DNA from: Deltaproteobacteria bacterium
GTDB taxonomy: Bacteria; Desulfobacterota; Desulfobacteria; Desulfobacterales; SURF-15
Length of the DNA stretch: 51,419 nt
Assembly (NCBI GenBank): GCA_019309565.1
Contig: JAFDFZ010000020.1
Span: forward strand, 1-51,419
Direction: 5' to 3'
The notes beneath the pieces were generated by a model. That model was given only the letters and a program-made list of their open reading frames with translations. It did not search any database and was not told the origin of the DNA. Position 1 is the first letter of the stretch. Each line of letters starts with the position of its first letter. The position numbers and the translations under genes are program-made. Positions 1 to 10,037 of this stretch are shown here, piece by piece.

Positions 1-185
1 TTTCGCCTCCAGGCGTTACTCTACTAAGCGGTTGACTAAACCTTACTCAGGAGGGCTTGGCCCGCCATGCGGGACTCCCTCTCAACAGGCAACCATTGCC
101 AGGTTACCCCAGTACTCCAATATTCCAATCGGAGCGAAGCCTCTAAATCTTTTCACGATATTTAAGGAGATTGAAAGCAAAACGC
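1..185 (-). other. Non-coding, highly structured left edge (possible mobile-element RNA)
   Basis: No open frame is credible here. Several hairpins sit back to back: CGCC(4-7)/GGCG(12-15), GGTT(30-33)/AACC(39-42), a nested stem GAGGG(51-55)/CCCTC(77-81) enclosing CCCGC(61-65)/GCGGG(69-73), and GGCAA(88-92)/TTGCC(96-100). This density looks like a folded RNA or the end of a mobile element rather than ordinary spacer. It lies directly downstream of cdsA, where many proteobacteria carry dxr. If it is an RNA, the strand is unknown; minus is chosen only because the neighbouring operon runs that way. Confidence 0.4.
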
Positions 186-197
186 CTTAATTGTATA

Positions 198-1010
198 TTA
201 TAACACAAGTTCCTTGAAAGCATAGAGAACCGGTGCGGCAAACAGAGTTGCATCGATACGGTCCAACACACCGCCATGACCAGGAATTATTGTTCCAGAG
301 TCCTTTAGATTTGCAGAACGCTTTAACAAAGATTCGAAAAGATCTCCGATCTGTGCTGCAACCACGATCAAGATGGAGAGCAGACCGCATAGCTCAAAGG
401 ATATCGATAAGTTAAGAATATATTTACAGAGCAAACCCGCAGCGATACCTGCACAAAGCCCGGCTATGGATCCTTCTACTGTTTTTCCGGGGCTTATAAG
501 AGGACTGAGCTTTCGCTTCCCAAAAAAGGAACCAATGTAATAGGCTGCTGCGTCTCCAACAAAAACAACCGAAAAAAGGAAAAACAGCCACCAGGCTCCA
601 TCGGTTGCGCAACGGATGAATATCAGAAAAGAAAGAAGCCCTGGCACATAGACAACTCCCAGCAGTTGTCTTAGCAGTACATCTAATAATATGTTTACCT
701 CGTATTCAACCTGAGTCAGTGAAATTAGAACGGAAGCTATCATGCTGATAACGATAATGCTCAAGACCGGTTGCGGTGAATCAAAGTAAGCGGAAGCGGC
801 AATTGTCATTGCTGAGAGATACCCTATGATCGACATCCACCCTTTGACGGGGCTGTCGATCATACGCTGAACCATCTGGTAATACTCTCTTAGAGCAAGC
901 AGGCTGACAACAGCAACAAATACTGCGAAAAGAAAATGAGATCCCCTGTAGATCAGCAGCACAAACAAAGGTAACGCCACACAGGCTGTCAGCAGGCGCT
1001 TGAGGTGCAT
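198..1010 (-). CDS. cdsA: Phosphatidate cytidylyltransferase
   Basis: CdsA makes CDP-diacylglycerol from phosphatidate and CTP, the branch point for bacterial phospholipids, in the inner membrane. The 270-residue protein is mostly hydrophobic, with several membrane segments starting at about residue 5. It ends with the family signature at about 227-253 (SLLKRS, KDSG, PGHGG, DRID), including the acidic residues that bind divalent metal. Length is typical. It begins 10 bases after the uppS stop, so it is probably co-transcribed with uppS, frr and pyrH, a common bacterial order. The usual next gene, dxr, is not seen before the window ends. Confidence 0.96.
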   Translation of the reverse strand: MHLKRLLTACVALPLFVLLIYRGSHFLFAVFVAVVSLLALREYYQMVQRMIDSPVKGWMSIIGYLSAMTIAASAYFDSPQPVLSIIVISMIASVLISLTQVEYEVNILLDVLLRQLLGVVYVPGLLSFLIFIRCATDGAWWLFFLFSVVFVGDAAAYYIGSFFGKRKLSPLISPGKTVEGSIAGLCAGIAAGLLCKYILNLSISFELCGLLSILIVVAAQIGDLFESLLKRSANLKDSGTIIPGHGGVLDRIDATLFAAPVLYAFKELVL

Positions 1011-1020
1011 CTGCGATCAC

Positions 1021-1764
1021 TTAGACTTTCCCGAACCTTCGTTCGCGTTGTTGAAAATCAAGCAGGATCCTAATATACTCTTCTTTGCCAAAATCGGGCC
1101 ACAAGGTGTTTGTTATATATATTTCTGTATAGGCGATTTGCCAGAGCAGGAAATTACTGATCCTCATCTCCCCGCTTGTTCGAATCAAAAGGTCGGGATC
1201 GGGCATGTGTCGGGTGTAGAGATGCTCGGAGATGACTTCGGGCGTTATATCACCGGCATCGATTTCACCGGTTATCGCCTTTTGGGCGAGCGTTTGAACC
1301 ATCATGGTAATCTCATCCCGTGCTCCGTAACTAAGCGCCAGATTTAATAGCATCCCGTCTTTGTCTCTGGTTAGATCCATGGTTTGCTGCAACGTCAGCC
1401 GAACGGCTCTTGGCAGCCGGTCGATCTGTCCGATGGCATTCAGCCGGATATTGTTTTCCATCATCTCGGACCGCTCTGAAATCAGAAATCGATTCAACAA
1501 CTCCATTAGCGCTGCGATCTCAGTTTTAGGCCGTTGCCAGTTTTCGGTAGAAAATGCGTACAGCGTTAAAATACCAATCCCCAGCTCTCGACTGGTTCGA
1601 ACGATGGTACGAACCGTTTCCGCCCCCTTTTCATGCCCTTTGATTCTATTAAGAAGACGCTGTCTAGCCCACCGGCCGTTGCCGTCCATAATAATGGCCA
1701 CATGCCGTGGTAGTTTGGCTGGATCAAGGATGGTATCTCCGGCGGGAGATGAACTAGAATTCAA
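1021..1764 (-). CDS. uppS: Isoprenyl transferase (undecaprenyl diphosphate synthase)
   Basis: UppS condenses farnesyl diphosphate with isopentenyl diphosphates to give the C55 carrier lipid for peptidoglycan and other envelope polymers. The cis-prenyltransferase motif HVAIIMDGNGRWA is near the N-terminus, with the metal-binding Asp at about residue 27, and the C-terminal RTSGEMRISNFLLWQ motif is present. The frame stays open upstream to 1857, deep inside frr. I prefer the TTG codon at 1764: it is preceded by AAGGAG, overlaps the frr stop by 11 bases and gives 247 residues, close to the 253 of E. coli. The start is inferred; the function is clear. Confidence 0.95.
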   Translation of the reverse strand: MNSSSSPAGDTILDPAKLPRHVAIIMDGNGRWARQRLLNRIKGHEKGAETVRTIVRTSRELGIGILTLYAFSTENWQRPKTEIAALMELLNRFLISERSEMMENNIRLNAIGQIDRLPRAVRLTLQQTMDLTRDKDGMLLNLALSYGARDEITMMVQTLAQKAITGEIDAGDITPEVISEHLYTRHMPDPDLLIRTSGEMRISNFLLWQIAYTEIYITNTLWPDFGKEEYIRILLDFQQRERRFGKV

Positions 1765-2311
1765 GGATCTCCTTCTCTTTTTCTTTATAGATGTCGTCGA
1801 TGCGTTTCGTGAACTCATCGGTAATCTCTTGAACCGCGTCTTGAGCTCTGAAGGCATCGTCTTCGGAAATGTCTCCGTCCTTTTTCAAGCTCTTCAGCAG
1901 ATCGTTTGAATCGCGCCGAATATTTCGAATGGCGATCTTGGAATCTTCACACATCTTATGGACGATTCTTACAAGCTCTTTTCTGCGTTCCTCTGTAAGG
2001 GGAGGAATGGCAATCCGGATAATCTTACCGTCGTTTGTGGGTGTCAGTCCCAAGTCGGACTTTAAAATGGCTTTCTCAATTTCCTGTATTACGGTACTAT
2101 CCCACGGCTGAATGGTAATCAGGCGGCTTTCGGGTACCGCCAGGGTCGCCATCTGATTAAGCGGGGTTGGAGTGCCGTAGTATTCGGCACGTATACCGTC
2201 AAGAAGAGACAGGGAGGCTCGGCCAGTTCGGATTCGCTTCAGTTCGTTCTTTAAGGAAACGATCGATTTTTCCATCCGCTCTCGAGTTTCTTTAAATATA
2301 TCGTCAATCAT
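1754..2311 (-). CDS. frr: Ribosome recycling factor
   Basis: RRF splits the post-termination ribosome together with EF-G. The protein shows the conserved features of the family: the RTGRASLSLLDGI helix near residue 30, YYGTPTPLNQ, and the C-terminal helical region. A GTG at 2320 would add three residues, but it directly abuts an AGAAGG Shine-Dalgarno. The ATG at 2311 sits nine bases after it and gives exactly the usual 185 residues. Its stop codon overlaps the proposed uppS start, suggesting translational coupling. The gene lies in the order pyrH-frr-uppS-cdsA. Confidence 0.97.
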   Translation of the reverse strand: MIDDIFKETRERMEKSIVSLKNELKRIRTGRASLSLLDGIRAEYYGTPTPLNQMATLAVPESRLITIQPWDSTVIQEIEKAILKSDLGLTPTNDGKIIRIAIPPLTEERRKELVRIVHKMCEDSKIAIRNIRRDSNDLLKSLKKDGDISEDDAFRAQDAVQEITDEFTKRIDDIYKEKEKEILEF

Positions 2312-2375
2312 GGCAGTCACCCTTCTGGCTTGGTTTCAAGGCGTCAATGAGTACTCCCCGACAAGAGGCGGCAAG

Positions 2376-3092
2376 TTATCCGCTTATCCAGGTACCGATT
2401 TTATCACCACATACGATCTTTTTCAGGTTTCCTTTTCCTTTAAGATTGAAAACAACCAGGGGAAGATGATTGTCCATCGCCATTGAGATAGCAGTAGAAT
2501 CCATGGCTTTAAGGCTTTTTTCCAAAACCTGCATGTAGTTTATCGATTTGATGAATTTCGCATTTTCATTCTTCATGGGATCGGAGTCATATACACCATC
2601 GACCTTGGTGGCCTTCAACAATATTTCAGCGTGGATTTCCTGGGCTCTTAGTACCGCTGCGGTGTCCGTGGTAAAGTAAGGATTTCCAGTACCGGCGGCG
2701 AAAATCACCACGCGTTCCTTTTCAAGGTGCCTTATGGCTCTTCGCACAATGAACGGTTCGGCCAGTTCATGCATCGAAATCGCGGTTTGCACCCGTGTTT
2801 GTAATCCGATTTTTTCCAGGGCATCTTGAAGCGCAAGACTGTTAATGACCGTAGCCAGCATTCCCATGTGATCGGCGGATACCCGATCCATTCCATATGT
2901 ACTGGCCGCAATCCCCCTGAATATGTTTCCACCACCCACCACCACGGCAACCTGTACCCTGAGCAGTGCAACGGATTGAATCTCTTCGGCCACATATTTT
3001 ATGACATCGGGGCTGATACCAAACGGCTTATCCCCCATAAGGGCTTCCCCGCTTAGCTTTAGCAAGACCCGTTTAAACTGAGGGTATGACAA
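2376..3092 (-). CDS. pyrH: UMP kinase
   Basis: PyrH phosphorylates UMP to UDP in de novo pyrimidine synthesis and is an amino acid kinase-fold hexamer. Visible motifs are KLSGEALMG near residue 12, [10 protein letters not shown] near residue 52, the [16 protein letters not shown] segment, and the late [11 protein letters not shown] loop. Length (238) is typical. The start appears to be TTG, three bases after the tsf stop; a GGAG about 11 bases upstream lies in the end of tsf. No ATG is available nearby, so translational coupling to tsf is likely. Confidence 0.97.
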   Translation of the reverse strand: MSYPQFKRVLLKLSGEALMGDKPFGISPDVIKYVAEEIQSVALLRVQVAVVVGGGNIFRGIAASTYGMDRVSADHMGMLATVINSLALQDALEKIGLQTRVQTAISMHELAEPFIVRRAIRHLEKERVVIFAAGTGNPYFTTDTAAVLRAQEIHAEILLKATKVDGVYDSDPMKNENAKFIKSINYMQVLEKSLKAMDSTAISMAMDNHLPLVVFNLKGKGNLKKIVCGDKIGTWISG

Positions 3093-3095
3093 GAT

Positions 3096-3695
3096 TTATG
3101 CTTCTCCAATTTGGTATCGGGTAAATCGTTTGATGGAAATGTTCTCCCCTATCTTCGCAATCACCTCGTTTAGTAAGTCTGCAACCGTTATGCTCGGGTC
3201 TTTAACGTAAGGTTGTTTCAACAGGCAGTTCTCATTGAAGAACTTCTGAAGTTTTCCTTCGGCAATCCTGTCCACGATATTTTCGGGCTTGCCCGTTTCC
3301 AAAGCCTGTGCTCGATATATTTCCTTTTCTTTTTCAACGATTTCATCGGGCACGTCTTCCGGGGTGATGCCCACTGGATTTGTAGCAGCAATCTGCATGG
3401 CTATGTTTTTCGCAAATTGCTGGAAATCATCGGTCTTGGCGACAAAATCCGTCTCACAATTGATTTCAACAAGCACCCCGATTCTCCCGCCGGTATGAAC
3501 ATAAGCCTGAATGATGCCTTCGGTTGCAGCCCTGCCGGCACGCTTTTTCGCGGTTGCCAATCCCTTTTTTCTCAAAAACGAGATGGCGGCATCCATGTCG
3601 GCGCCACTTTCGGCAAGGGCTTGTTTACAATCCATAATTCCGGCCCCTGTTTTCTCCCGTAGTTCCTTTACCATTGCTGCACTGATGTTTGCCAT
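3096..3695 (-). CDS. tsf: Elongation factor Ts
   Basis: EF-Ts is the nucleotide exchange factor of EF-Tu. The N-terminal UBA-like segment [20 protein letters not shown] and the core motif [11 protein letters not shown] that contacts EF-Tu are present. At 199 residues it is the short form, lacking much of the second core subdomain of E. coli Tsf; such short forms are common outside gammaproteobacteria. Of two in-frame ATGs (3701 and 3695) I choose 3695, because AGGAG lies seven bases before it. The first ATG overlaps the rpsB stop. It follows rpsB, as in nearly all bacteria. Confidence 0.96.
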   Translation of the reverse strand: MANISAAMVKELREKTGAGIMDCKQALAESGADMDAAISFLRKKGLATAKKRAGRAATEGIIQAYVHTGGRIGVLVEINCETDFVAKTDDFQQFAKNIAMQIAATNPVGITPEDVPDEIVEKEKEIYRAQALETGKPENIVDRIAEGKLQKFFNENCLLKQPYVKDPSITVADLLNEVIAKIGENISIKRFTRYQIGEA

Positions 3696-3697
3696 AC

Positions 3698-4597
3698 TCA
3701 TTCTCCTGTGGTCTGTGGCTGCGTTATCTCATCTGTCTCTAATCGTTCCTGTTCAGTTTCAGTAGAGGTCGATTTTCGAATGATCTCCACAACGGGACCC
3801 TCTGTGCCATCTGAAATAACCCTTCTCTCCCCGGGCTGAAGTTCCGATGCAGCGGCGGCAATTTCGGGTTCCACTTCCTCTTGCTTGTCGGCCTCGGCCT
3901 GCTGTTTCTCTTCAAAGCGCTTCTTGCCTTCGATACAGGCATCTGCGATGCGTGAGGTGATCAGTCGAATCGCACGAATCGCATCATCATTTCCAGGAAT
4001 GACGTAATCGATTTCATCCGGATCGCAATTTGTGTCTACGATGGCTACGATCGGTATTTTAAGCCGGATACCCTCACGGACGGCAATGCCCTCATTTTTC
4101 GGATCCACGATGAAAATTGCGCCCGGCAGTTTGGTCATGTTCCTGATACCACCAAGATTGTTGTCAAGCTTTATTCTTTCCTTGGCAAGTTTCAACCGCT
4201 CTTTTTTCGGAAACAGATTGATGGTTCCATCGTTTTGAATTCTGTTCAAATAATTCAGCCGGTCGATGCTTTGCTTGATGGTCTGGAAGTTGGTCAGCAT
4301 TCCACCCAGCCATCGATTATGGACATAAAACATTTCACATCGATTTGCCTCTTCATATATGGATTCCTGAGCCTGTTTTTTGGTACCTACGAAAAGAACT
4401 GAATTCCCATTGGCAACCGAATCCACCACAAAATCATAGGCTGTTTTAAACATCCGAACGGTCTTCTGCAGATCTATAATATAAATACCGTTTCTGGCAC
4501 CGAAGATATACTGCTTCATCTTCGGATTCCAACGTTTGGTCTGGTGACCAAAATGAACTCCCGCCTCCAGAAGCTCCTTCATAGTTACATAGGCCAT
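3698..4597 (-). CDS. rpsB: 30S ribosomal protein S2
   Basis: S2 binds the 30S neck and is needed to recruit S1. The N-terminus [20 protein letters not shown] and later conserved blocks ([30 protein letters not shown]) are textbook S2. At 299 residues it is longer than the usual 240-260. The extra length is a Glu/Gln/Thr-rich low-complexity tail from about residue 230, probably disordered. AAGGAG lies six bases upstream of the ATG. It heads an rpsB-tsf-pyrH-frr-uppS-cdsA operon, so a promoter should lie in the roughly 290-base spacer to prmC. Confidence 0.97.
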   Translation of the reverse strand: MAYVTMKELLEAGVHFGHQTKRWNPKMKQYIFGARNGIYIIDLQKTVRMFKTAYDFVVDSVANGNSVLFVGTKKQAQESIYEEANRCEMFYVHNRWLGGMLTNFQTIKQSIDRLNYLNRIQNDGTINLFPKKERLKLAKERIKLDNNLGGIRNMTKLPGAIFIVDPKNEGIAVREGIRLKIPIVAIVDTNCDPDEIDYVIPGNDDAIRAIRLITSRIADACIEGKKRFEEKQQAEADKQEEVEPEIAAAASELQPGERRVISDGTEGPVVEIIRKSTSTETEQERLETDEITQPQTTGE

Positions 4598-4889
4598 GGT
4601 TTGCTCCTTGTTATGATTGGTTTATTCCACCGCCCTCTTCATCCCTGTTTCCAACTCTACCCCTTATTGAGGCGAAGCACCCGAAAACAGATCCAAAGGC
4701 GTGCGATTTATATAAATTTATATCATTACCAAATTATTACCCACTGCGCAATACCTTTTTCTGGTTATCCACAAAGCTCAAGCGACACCGATCCGTCGTT
4801 GAACACAAAATCTGCTTCACCGGAAATTCTGGGTTGAAATTCGGGCATAAGGTGCAATTATTGCATTTTGGAGTTAACCGATAATTGTG
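4598..4889 (-). promoter_or_regulatory. rpsB leader and promoter region
   Basis: This spacer between prmC and rpsB holds no gene. On the minus strand it contains an AT-rich stretch around 4705-4740 (TATAAATTTATATAAAT) that could supply a -10 element, but I could not pair it convincingly with a -35. Many bacterial rpsB leaders bind S2 for autoregulation; no such structure could be confirmed by eye. Confidence 0.3.
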
Positions 4890-5786
4890 CTAGCCTTCAG
4901 CCTTCTTTCTTATCCTGACAATTCGATCAATACCACTGTAATCCATGCTGAAATCGGGTCTTTCATACCAGATCAATGGCTCGACTATCTTCTGGATGGA
5001 TTCTTTCTGGTCGTGGCCAATTTCTAAAAGGATTTCCCCTCCAGGTTTCAGAAATCGGTGAGCATTGAGAATGATGTGCCGAATCCATTGCAATCCGTCT
5101 TCACCGCCGTCTAAAGCCACCCGGGGTTCATATTGTGAAATCTCAGGTTGAAGTAAAGGGATATCGCTTGTCCTAATATATGGTGGATTTGAAATAATCA
5201 TGTCAAATGAGTCTGAATTCTCTTTGAGCGCTTGGAACCAGTCTCCTACAAAAAAACAGATCCGATGCTGAAGTTGATGTCTTTTTGCGTTTGTCACTGC
5301 GATCCTAATGGCTTCTTCGGATCGATCTGACGCATAAAACCGATGATCGCTTCTTTCGGATGCCAGGGCAATGGAAACCGCACCTGAACCGGTACCAAGT
5401 TCAAGAATCTTCATGGGAAAGCCGCACGAAATACGGCAAAGGGCGGTTTCCACCAGGCATTCGGTTTCGGGCCTTGGAATCAAAACACTTTGATTGACAA
5501 GGAGTTCCTTGGACCAGAACTCTTTGCTTCCAAGAATATATGCAACCGGTTCATGCTTGATTCTCCTTATTATCAGGGCCTTGAAAGCAGAAAGTTCGTT
5601 TCTGGTAACGGGTTGATCGTAACGAATGTACAGCTCAATCCTCTCCATCTGCAGAGCACTCGCCAGAAGTATCTCTGCAGTAGACCGTGGGCTGTCTATA
5701 TCCCGTGATTTAAAATAATTTGTTGCCCATTTAAGAAGGTTCAGAACGTTCCATTGAAACTCTCTGCTCTGGGGATGATTCTGCAT
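4890..5786 (-). CDS. prmC: Peptide chain release factor N5-glutamine methyltransferase
   Basis: PrmC methylates the Gln of the GGQ motif in release factors 1 and 2, using SAM. The protein has the N-terminal helical domain ([20 protein letters not shown]), the SAM site [16 protein letters not shown], and the catalytic NPPY motif in SNPPYI, which binds the substrate glutamine. It lies directly downstream of its substrate gene prfA, the usual pairing. The frame is open to an ATG at 5825. The ATG at 5786 is preferred because it shortens the overlap with prfA to 56 bases, though neither has a good ribosome site. The family usually starts about ten residues before LLKWATNYF, so a non-ATG start near 5745 is also possible. 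Confidence 0.93.
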   Translation of the reverse strand: MQNHPQSREFQWNVLNLLKWATNYFKSRDIDSPRSTAEILLASALQMERIELYIRYDQPVTRNELSAFKALIIRRIKHEPVAYILGSKEFWSKELLVNQSVLIPRPETECLVETALCRISCGFPMKILELGTGSGAVSIALASERSDHRFYASDRSEEAIRIAVTNAKRHQLQHRICFFVGDWFQALKENSDSFDMIISNPPYIRTSDIPLLQPEISQYEPRVALDGGEDGLQWIRHIILNAHRFLKPGGEILLEIGHDQKESIQKIVEPLIWYERPDFSMDYSGIDRIVRIRKKAEG

Positions 5787-6840
5787 GCTGTAGTGCCTGG
5801 CTTTGGTAATAAGTTGCAAGCTCATCGATTATCTCATCAAGTTCTCCCTGCATAATGTTTTCCAATTTATATAGCGTCAATCCGATTCGATGATCGGTGA
5901 CCCTGCCTTGCGGGAAATTATATGTCCGAATGCGTTCACTGCGGTCGCCGCTGCCGATCTGACTTTTCCGCTCTTCGGATCGCTTTTCGTTTTGCTCTCT
6001 TATCATCCGATCCAAAAGACGAGCACGAAGAACTTTCATGGCCTTGTTTTTATTTTTTAGCTGAGATTTTTCATCCTGACAGGTGACCACAAGCCCCGTC
6101 GGCAGATGGGTGATTCTGACCGCAGAATCAGTGGTGTTGACAGACTGTCCGCCTGGACCGGTGGATCGGAAAACATCAACCTTTATGTCGCCGGGATCTA
6201 TTTCCACTTCAACCTCCTCGGCTTCGGGCAGAACCGCAACGGTTACAGCCGAGGTATGAATCCTTCCCTGCGCCTCGGTTACCGGTACGCGTTGAACCCG
6301 GTGGGTGCCACTTTCAAATTTCAACCGGCTATATGCACCTTTGCCGTGAATTAATGCGATAATCTCTTTCAGTCCTCCCACTCCGGTGGCATGCTGGCTC
6401 ATGATCTCCACTTTCCAACCTTTATTCTCAGCATACCGGTGGTACATTCTGAACAGGTCGTTCGCAAACAGTGCGGCTTCTTCTCCTCCGGTACCGGCTC
6501 TGATTTCTATTAAAACATTCTTTTCATCATTGGGATCTTTGGGCAACAGAAGCCTTCTTAATTCCGATTCCAGTCTTGTCTTTTTCTCCTCAAGCGCATC
6601 CATCTCCTCGCGAGCCAATTCCTTTATTTGAGGATCTAAATCTTTTAAAAGCTCCATACTGTCATCCATCTCTTTTAAAACGGCCTTGTAAGCTCTGAAA
6701 ACTCCAACGATCTTGCTGAGTTCTGAATGTTCCCTGCTCAGTCTCTGATAAGAGCCACGATCCTGGACAATCTGAGGATCCCCCAGCCGATTTTCAATCT
6801 CAACAAATCGGTTTTCAATCCCTGTAAGCTTATCAAACAT
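5731..6840 (-). CDS. prfA: Peptide chain release factor 1
   Basis: RF1 reads UAA and UAG stop codons and triggers peptide release. The anticodon-mimic tripeptide PVT (186-188, in [14 protein letters not shown]) marks it as RF1 rather than RF2. The catalytic GGQ is at 230-232 in [11 protein letters not shown]. The C-terminus extends about ten residues past the conserved end into the overlap with prmC. Length (369) is near the usual 360. It sits between rpmE and prmC on the same strand, an arrangement widely conserved in bacteria. Confidence 0.97.
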   Translation of the reverse strand: MFDKLTGIENRFVEIENRLGDPQIVQDRGSYQRLSREHSELSKIVGVFRAYKAVLKEMDDSMELLKDLDPQIKELAREEMDALEEKKTRLESELRRLLLPKDPNDEKNVLIEIRAGTGGEEAALFANDLFRMYHRYAENKGWKVEIMSQHATGVGGLKEIIALIHGKGAYSRLKFESGTHRVQRVPVTEAQGRIHTSAVTVAVLPEAEEVEVEIDPGDIKVDVFRSTGPGGQSVNTTDSAVRITHLPTGLVVTCQDEKSQLKNKNKAMKVLRARLLDRMIREQNEKRSEERKSQIGSGDRSERIRTYNFPQGRVTDHRIGLTLYKLENIMQGELDEIIDELATYYQSQALQHAESSPEQRVSMERSEPS

Positions 6841-7023
6841 TGATATTTCGTCCTATTCTTATTCTTACTTGTTGCTCCCGGATGTGATCATGACAGGGCG
6901 CCTCTGCCTGGCCCCCGATGGTCGTCTTGTTATTCAATCGCTTGTTGTTAGGAAACCATAGGGTGGGAGGCCGATACTCTTAAGCGAACCGACCCTCAAA
7001 GAGCGGTGTTTAGATATGCATAG

Positions 7024-7233
7024 CTACTGGTTTTGGAATTTCTCGTATTTCTTGCGAAATCGCTCGATTCGACCGGCAGAGTCAACCAGTTTCTGTTTTC
7101 CTGTAAAAAACGGATGACATTTAGAGCAGATTTCAACCCGTATGTCTTTTTTGGTGGAACCTGCCTCAATTACATTACCACATGCACAGGTAATGGTCGT
7201 CTTATAGTATTCCGGATGGATGTTGTCTTTCAT
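7024..7233 (-). CDS. rpmE: 50S ribosomal protein L31, zinc-binding form
   Basis: This is a 69-residue L31. It keeps the zinc ligands of the C+ type: Cys-X-Cys near residues 16-18 (CAC) and CSKC near residues 36-39. The [20 protein letters not shown] segment is diagnostic for the family. It lies 21 bases downstream of rho on the same strand, matching the rho-rpmE-prfA-prmC order of many bacteria. A zinc-free paralogue is not seen in the window. Confidence 0.97.
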   Translation of the reverse strand: MKDNIHPEYYKTTITCACGNVIEAGSTKKDIRVEICSKCHPFFTGKQKLVDSAGRIERFRKKYEKFQNQ

Positions 7234-7254
7234 GATGCCTAATCTGTTACCTCC

Positions 7255-8502
7255 TTATGCATTCATAGAATCAAGAAATTCTTTATTATCCTTTGTTCCC
7301 TGCATTTTTTCAAGCAAAAATTCCATACTGTCCGATGTATTTAAAGTGGCAAGAAGCTTTCTTAAAATCCACACACGATTCAACGTGGCCTCGTCCAGAA
7401 GCAGTTCCTCTTTTCGAGTTCCTGATCTTTTGATATCGATTGCAGGAAAGATCCGTTTGTCGGAAAGCCTTCGATCCAGCTGTATCTCAAGATTTCCGGT
7501 ACCCTTAAACTCTTCGAAAATGACTTCATCCATCCGGCTTCCGGTGTCAATCAGTGCGGTTGCAATAATCGTCAGGCTGCCCCCTTCTTCGATATTCCTG
7601 GCTGCACCAAAAAACCGCTTGGGGCGTTGAAGTGCATTTGAATCCACACCGCCCGAGAGAATCTTGCCGCTTGGTGGAATCACGGAATTGTAAGCTCTGG
7701 CAAGACGGGTGATGCTGTCAAGCAAAATAACCACATCTTTTTTATGTTCTACCAGTCGTTTAGCCTTTTCCACAACCATCTCTGCAACCTGAACATGACG
7801 TTCTGCAGGTTCATCAAAGGTGGAGCTAATCACCTCGGCTTTCACGGATCGCTCCATGTCCGTAACCTCTTCGGGCCTTTCGTCAATAAGGAGTACAAAC
7901 ATCATGATATCTTTGTGGTTGGCAACGATGGCATTAGCAATCGCTTGCAATAACAAAGTCTTACCCGCCCTGGGTGGAGAGACAATCAACCCTCTCTGCC
8001 CGAATCCAATAGGGGTTAACAGGTCCATGATCCGGGTGGAATAGTTATCTGGATCCGTTTCAAGCTTTATTTTTCTGTTGGGATAAAGAGGGGTCAGGTT
8101 GTCAAACAGGATTTTTTCCCTGGCAACTTCCGGGTCCTCATAATTGATTGCTTCGACTTTTAGAAGGGCGAAGTAACGCTCGGACTCTTTCGGTTGCCGA
8201 ATCTGGCCGGAAACTGTATCGCCGGTTCTCAGGTTAAACCTTCTTATCTGAGACGGAGAAACGTAAATGTCGTCAGGGCCGGGCAAATAATTGTAGTTCG
8301 GTGCCCGCAAGAATCCAAAGCCGTCAGGCAGGATTTCGAGTGTACCCTCCCCGAATATGAGACCATCTTGCTCAATCTGAGCCTGGAGAAGGGCAAAAAT
8401 AAGCTCCTGCTTTCGCATACCCGCGGCTCCATCGATGTTAAACTCCTTGGCCATCTGGGTTAACTCACTGATTTTTTTGTCTTTAAGTTCAACGATATTC
8501 AT
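7255..8502 (-). CDS. rho: Transcription termination factor Rho
   Basis: Rho is the hexameric RNA-dependent ATPase that ends transcription at Rho-dependent sites. Visible parts are an N-terminal Rho_N helix bundle ([18 protein letters not shown]), the RNP1-type RNA-binding motif DGFGFLR at about 61-67, and the Walker A SPPRAGKT at about 176-183. The [14 protein letters not shown] block, a Q-loop and the secondary RNA site follow. The start is the ATG at 8502, with GGGTGA seven bases upstream; the preceding in-frame TTG is not needed. It has a long untranslated region upstream, which suits the known autoregulation of rho by early termination, though that is inference here. Confidence 0.97.
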   Translation of the reverse strand: MNIVELKDKKISELTQMAKEFNIDGAAGMRKQELIFALLQAQIEQDGLIFGEGTLEILPDGFGFLRAPNYNYLPGPDDIYVSPSQIRRFNLRTGDTVSGQIRQPKESERYFALLKVEAINYEDPEVAREKILFDNLTPLYPNRKIKLETDPDNYSTRIMDLLTPIGFGQRGLIVSPPRAGKTLLLQAIANAIVANHKDIMMFVLLIDERPEEVTDMERSVKAEVISSTFDEPAERHVQVAEMVVEKAKRLVEHKKDVVILLDSITRLARAYNSVIPPSGKILSGGVDSNALQRPKRFFGAARNIEEGGSLTIIATALIDTGSRMDEVIFEEFKGTGNLEIQLDRRLSDKRIFPAIDIKRSGTRKEELLLDEATLNRVWILRKLLATLNTSDSMEFLLEKMQGTKDNKEFLDSMNA

Positions 8503-9229
8503 CAACTTTCACCCCATTCCATATGAATTGGTATTGTGGTACCTAATTTTAAATCTTATTTTAAAGCTTTCGGAAATTATATAACTTATTGAAAGTAAAC
8601 TACTTACCGACTTTAAAGCCGATAGCTTTCAGGATCGAAGATTCTGCGGGGCTGCAGGGTCTTCAATCCTTGAGCCCTCATACTCCGTATTGAAAAAATC
8701 AAACCGAAGTCTTCTCCTAACCCCGTTGTTGAATAACAACTTTTGTCTGAAACCTGTAAGCTGGGTTTGAGCGTGTGCCAGGGACATTTTGCCATGTGTT
8801 TTATACAACTACGGGGTAAAAGCAAGGGGTTTTCTCACATTTCCCGATGGGTACAATTGCCCCATTCCCGTTTCAAACCGGTGTATGTTCCAAACAACCA
8901 GGCTTTTTGCGCCTTCCATCATCTTCGGTGACCCGCGAATCGCCTCAGACTTGATCCGTTAAATATTCGTGCATTTATTTCGGTCTTAGTATCTGCAAGA
9001 CCCCGGGCTGATCAGGCTAGGGAAGTAAATCCCATTGGAGTTTTAACCAAAGATAAAGCCCTCATCTATAGCATATTAATACACGACCTGGATCCCTTTC
9101 AGCTTAGATGGAGACGAAGATGCTCTATGATATATATTTGAAGAATTTAAGAAATTCTTTCAAAAAGGCTTTCACTCCAACAGGTAGGGGTTAAATTTTA
9201 CAAAATAATAAACCAGAATGACACTTCTG
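8503..9229. other. 727-base spacer between coaE and rho, no gene
   Basis: No convincing coding frame is present. It contains a full-size palindromic interspersed repeat (8721-8816). A near-perfect inverted repeat of about 12 bp at 9137-9148/9152-9164 could end the coaE transcript. A stem GGATCGAAGA/TCTTCAATCC at about 8631-8669 lies in the presumed rho leader. The rho promoter should lie here on the minus strand, but I could not place it with confidence. Confidence 0.6.
8721..8816. repeat. Palindromic interspersed repeat, family 1, full copy A
   Basis: The left end CCCCGTTGTTG (8721-8731) is an imperfect inverted match to the right end CAACTACGGGG (8806-8816). The segment TTTTGCCATGTG before the right end recurs in the copy at 21347-21444. 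At 96 bp with no coding capacity it resembles a miniature inverted-repeat element. Confidence 0.7.
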
Positions 9230-9847
9230 TCAAGCGGTTTTGAAAATTTTTTGGTTTAAACTCCGTATGAAACGATCGGTTTCCCTTATCAGCTGTTCAA
9301 TGGAATCATTATTTAATATAATAAAATCAGCATGTTTTACTTTCTCTGAATCAGGCAGCTGAATCTGCACAAGGGCTTTAGCTTCATTTCTGGTTACATG
9401 ATCCCGCTGCATGAGCCGCTGGATTTTCAATTCCTTGTCGGCAGCTACCACAACGATCATATCAAAGTGCTTTTCCAGACCTGCCTCGAAAAGAAGCGGT
9501 ATCTCAACGACCACCAGGGGTTTTCCTTTTTTTTCCAGCTCATCGATCTCTGCGTTCATTTGCGCTATGATTTCAGGGTGTATCAATTGCTGAAGGGCAT
9601 CTCGCTGTTTCTCATCAGCCGTTATTATCTGCCGCAGCTTTCGGCGATCAAGACAACCATCGGGCCCGATGACCTTGTTGCCGAAATGGTTGACAATCGC
9701 TTTTAACAATGGAGAATTTTGAGCTACGAGTCTGCGAGCCAGCCAGTCTGTGCTAATGACATTCAATCCTCTCTGTTTGCAGTGCTCGCACACGATCGAT
9801 TTCCCTGAACCGGCGCTTCCGGTAACAGCCACTTTCAATATAGCCAT
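9230..9847 (-). CDS. coaE: Dephospho-CoA kinase
   Basis: CoaE phosphorylates the 3'-hydroxyl of dephospho-CoA, the last step of coenzyme A synthesis. The P-loop GSAGSGKS is at 10-17, followed by the conserved STDWLARRL (the family usually has DAD or DKI-like acidic contacts here) and the IPLLFEAGLE block with the catalytic region. The C-terminal lid and a short basic tail complete 205 residues, the normal size. It starts the left minus-strand block, about 730 bases upstream of rho, and may be transcribed separately. Confidence 0.96.
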   Translation of the reverse strand: MAILKVAVTGSAGSGKSIVCEHCKQRGLNVISTDWLARRLVAQNSPLLKAIVNHFGNKVIGPDGCLDRRKLRQIITADEKQRDALQQLIHPEIIAQMNAEIDELEKKGKPLVVVEIPLLFEAGLEKHFDMIVVVAADKELKIQRLMQRDHVTRNEAKALVQIQLPDSEKVKHADFIILNNDSIEQLIRETDRFIRSLNQKIFKTA

Positions 9848-9870
9848 GCCGATGCCTCTAAGGGGTCATT

Positions 9871-9894
9871 TTGAGTCGTTTTTTGGCAACGGGG
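9871..9894. repeat. Partial copy of repeat family 1
   Basis: GAGTCGTTTTTTGGCAACGGGG in the divergent coaE/cca-like spacer matches one end (GAGTCGTTTT..CAACAACGGGG) of the family seen whole at 8721, 21347 and 24302. The following GAGAATTGC also recurs after the copy at 30306. No partner end is visible nearby. Confidence 0.5.
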
Positions 9895-10037
9895 TTCAAC
9901 GAGAATTGCTTATGCTGCTTTTATATCCCTGCGTATGTGGTAACTTATAAAAAAATGGTGTATCCTTCAAGCAATAATGCACTTGAAAAACAAAGAGAGG
10001 TTCTTTTTGCTCCGCAGGTTTGTAAGCGCAATTAGTA

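Noticed and set aside
1361..1909. 182-residue plus-strand open frame
   Set aside because: It lies antisense across uppS and frr, both clearly coding; composition is that of a shadow frame.
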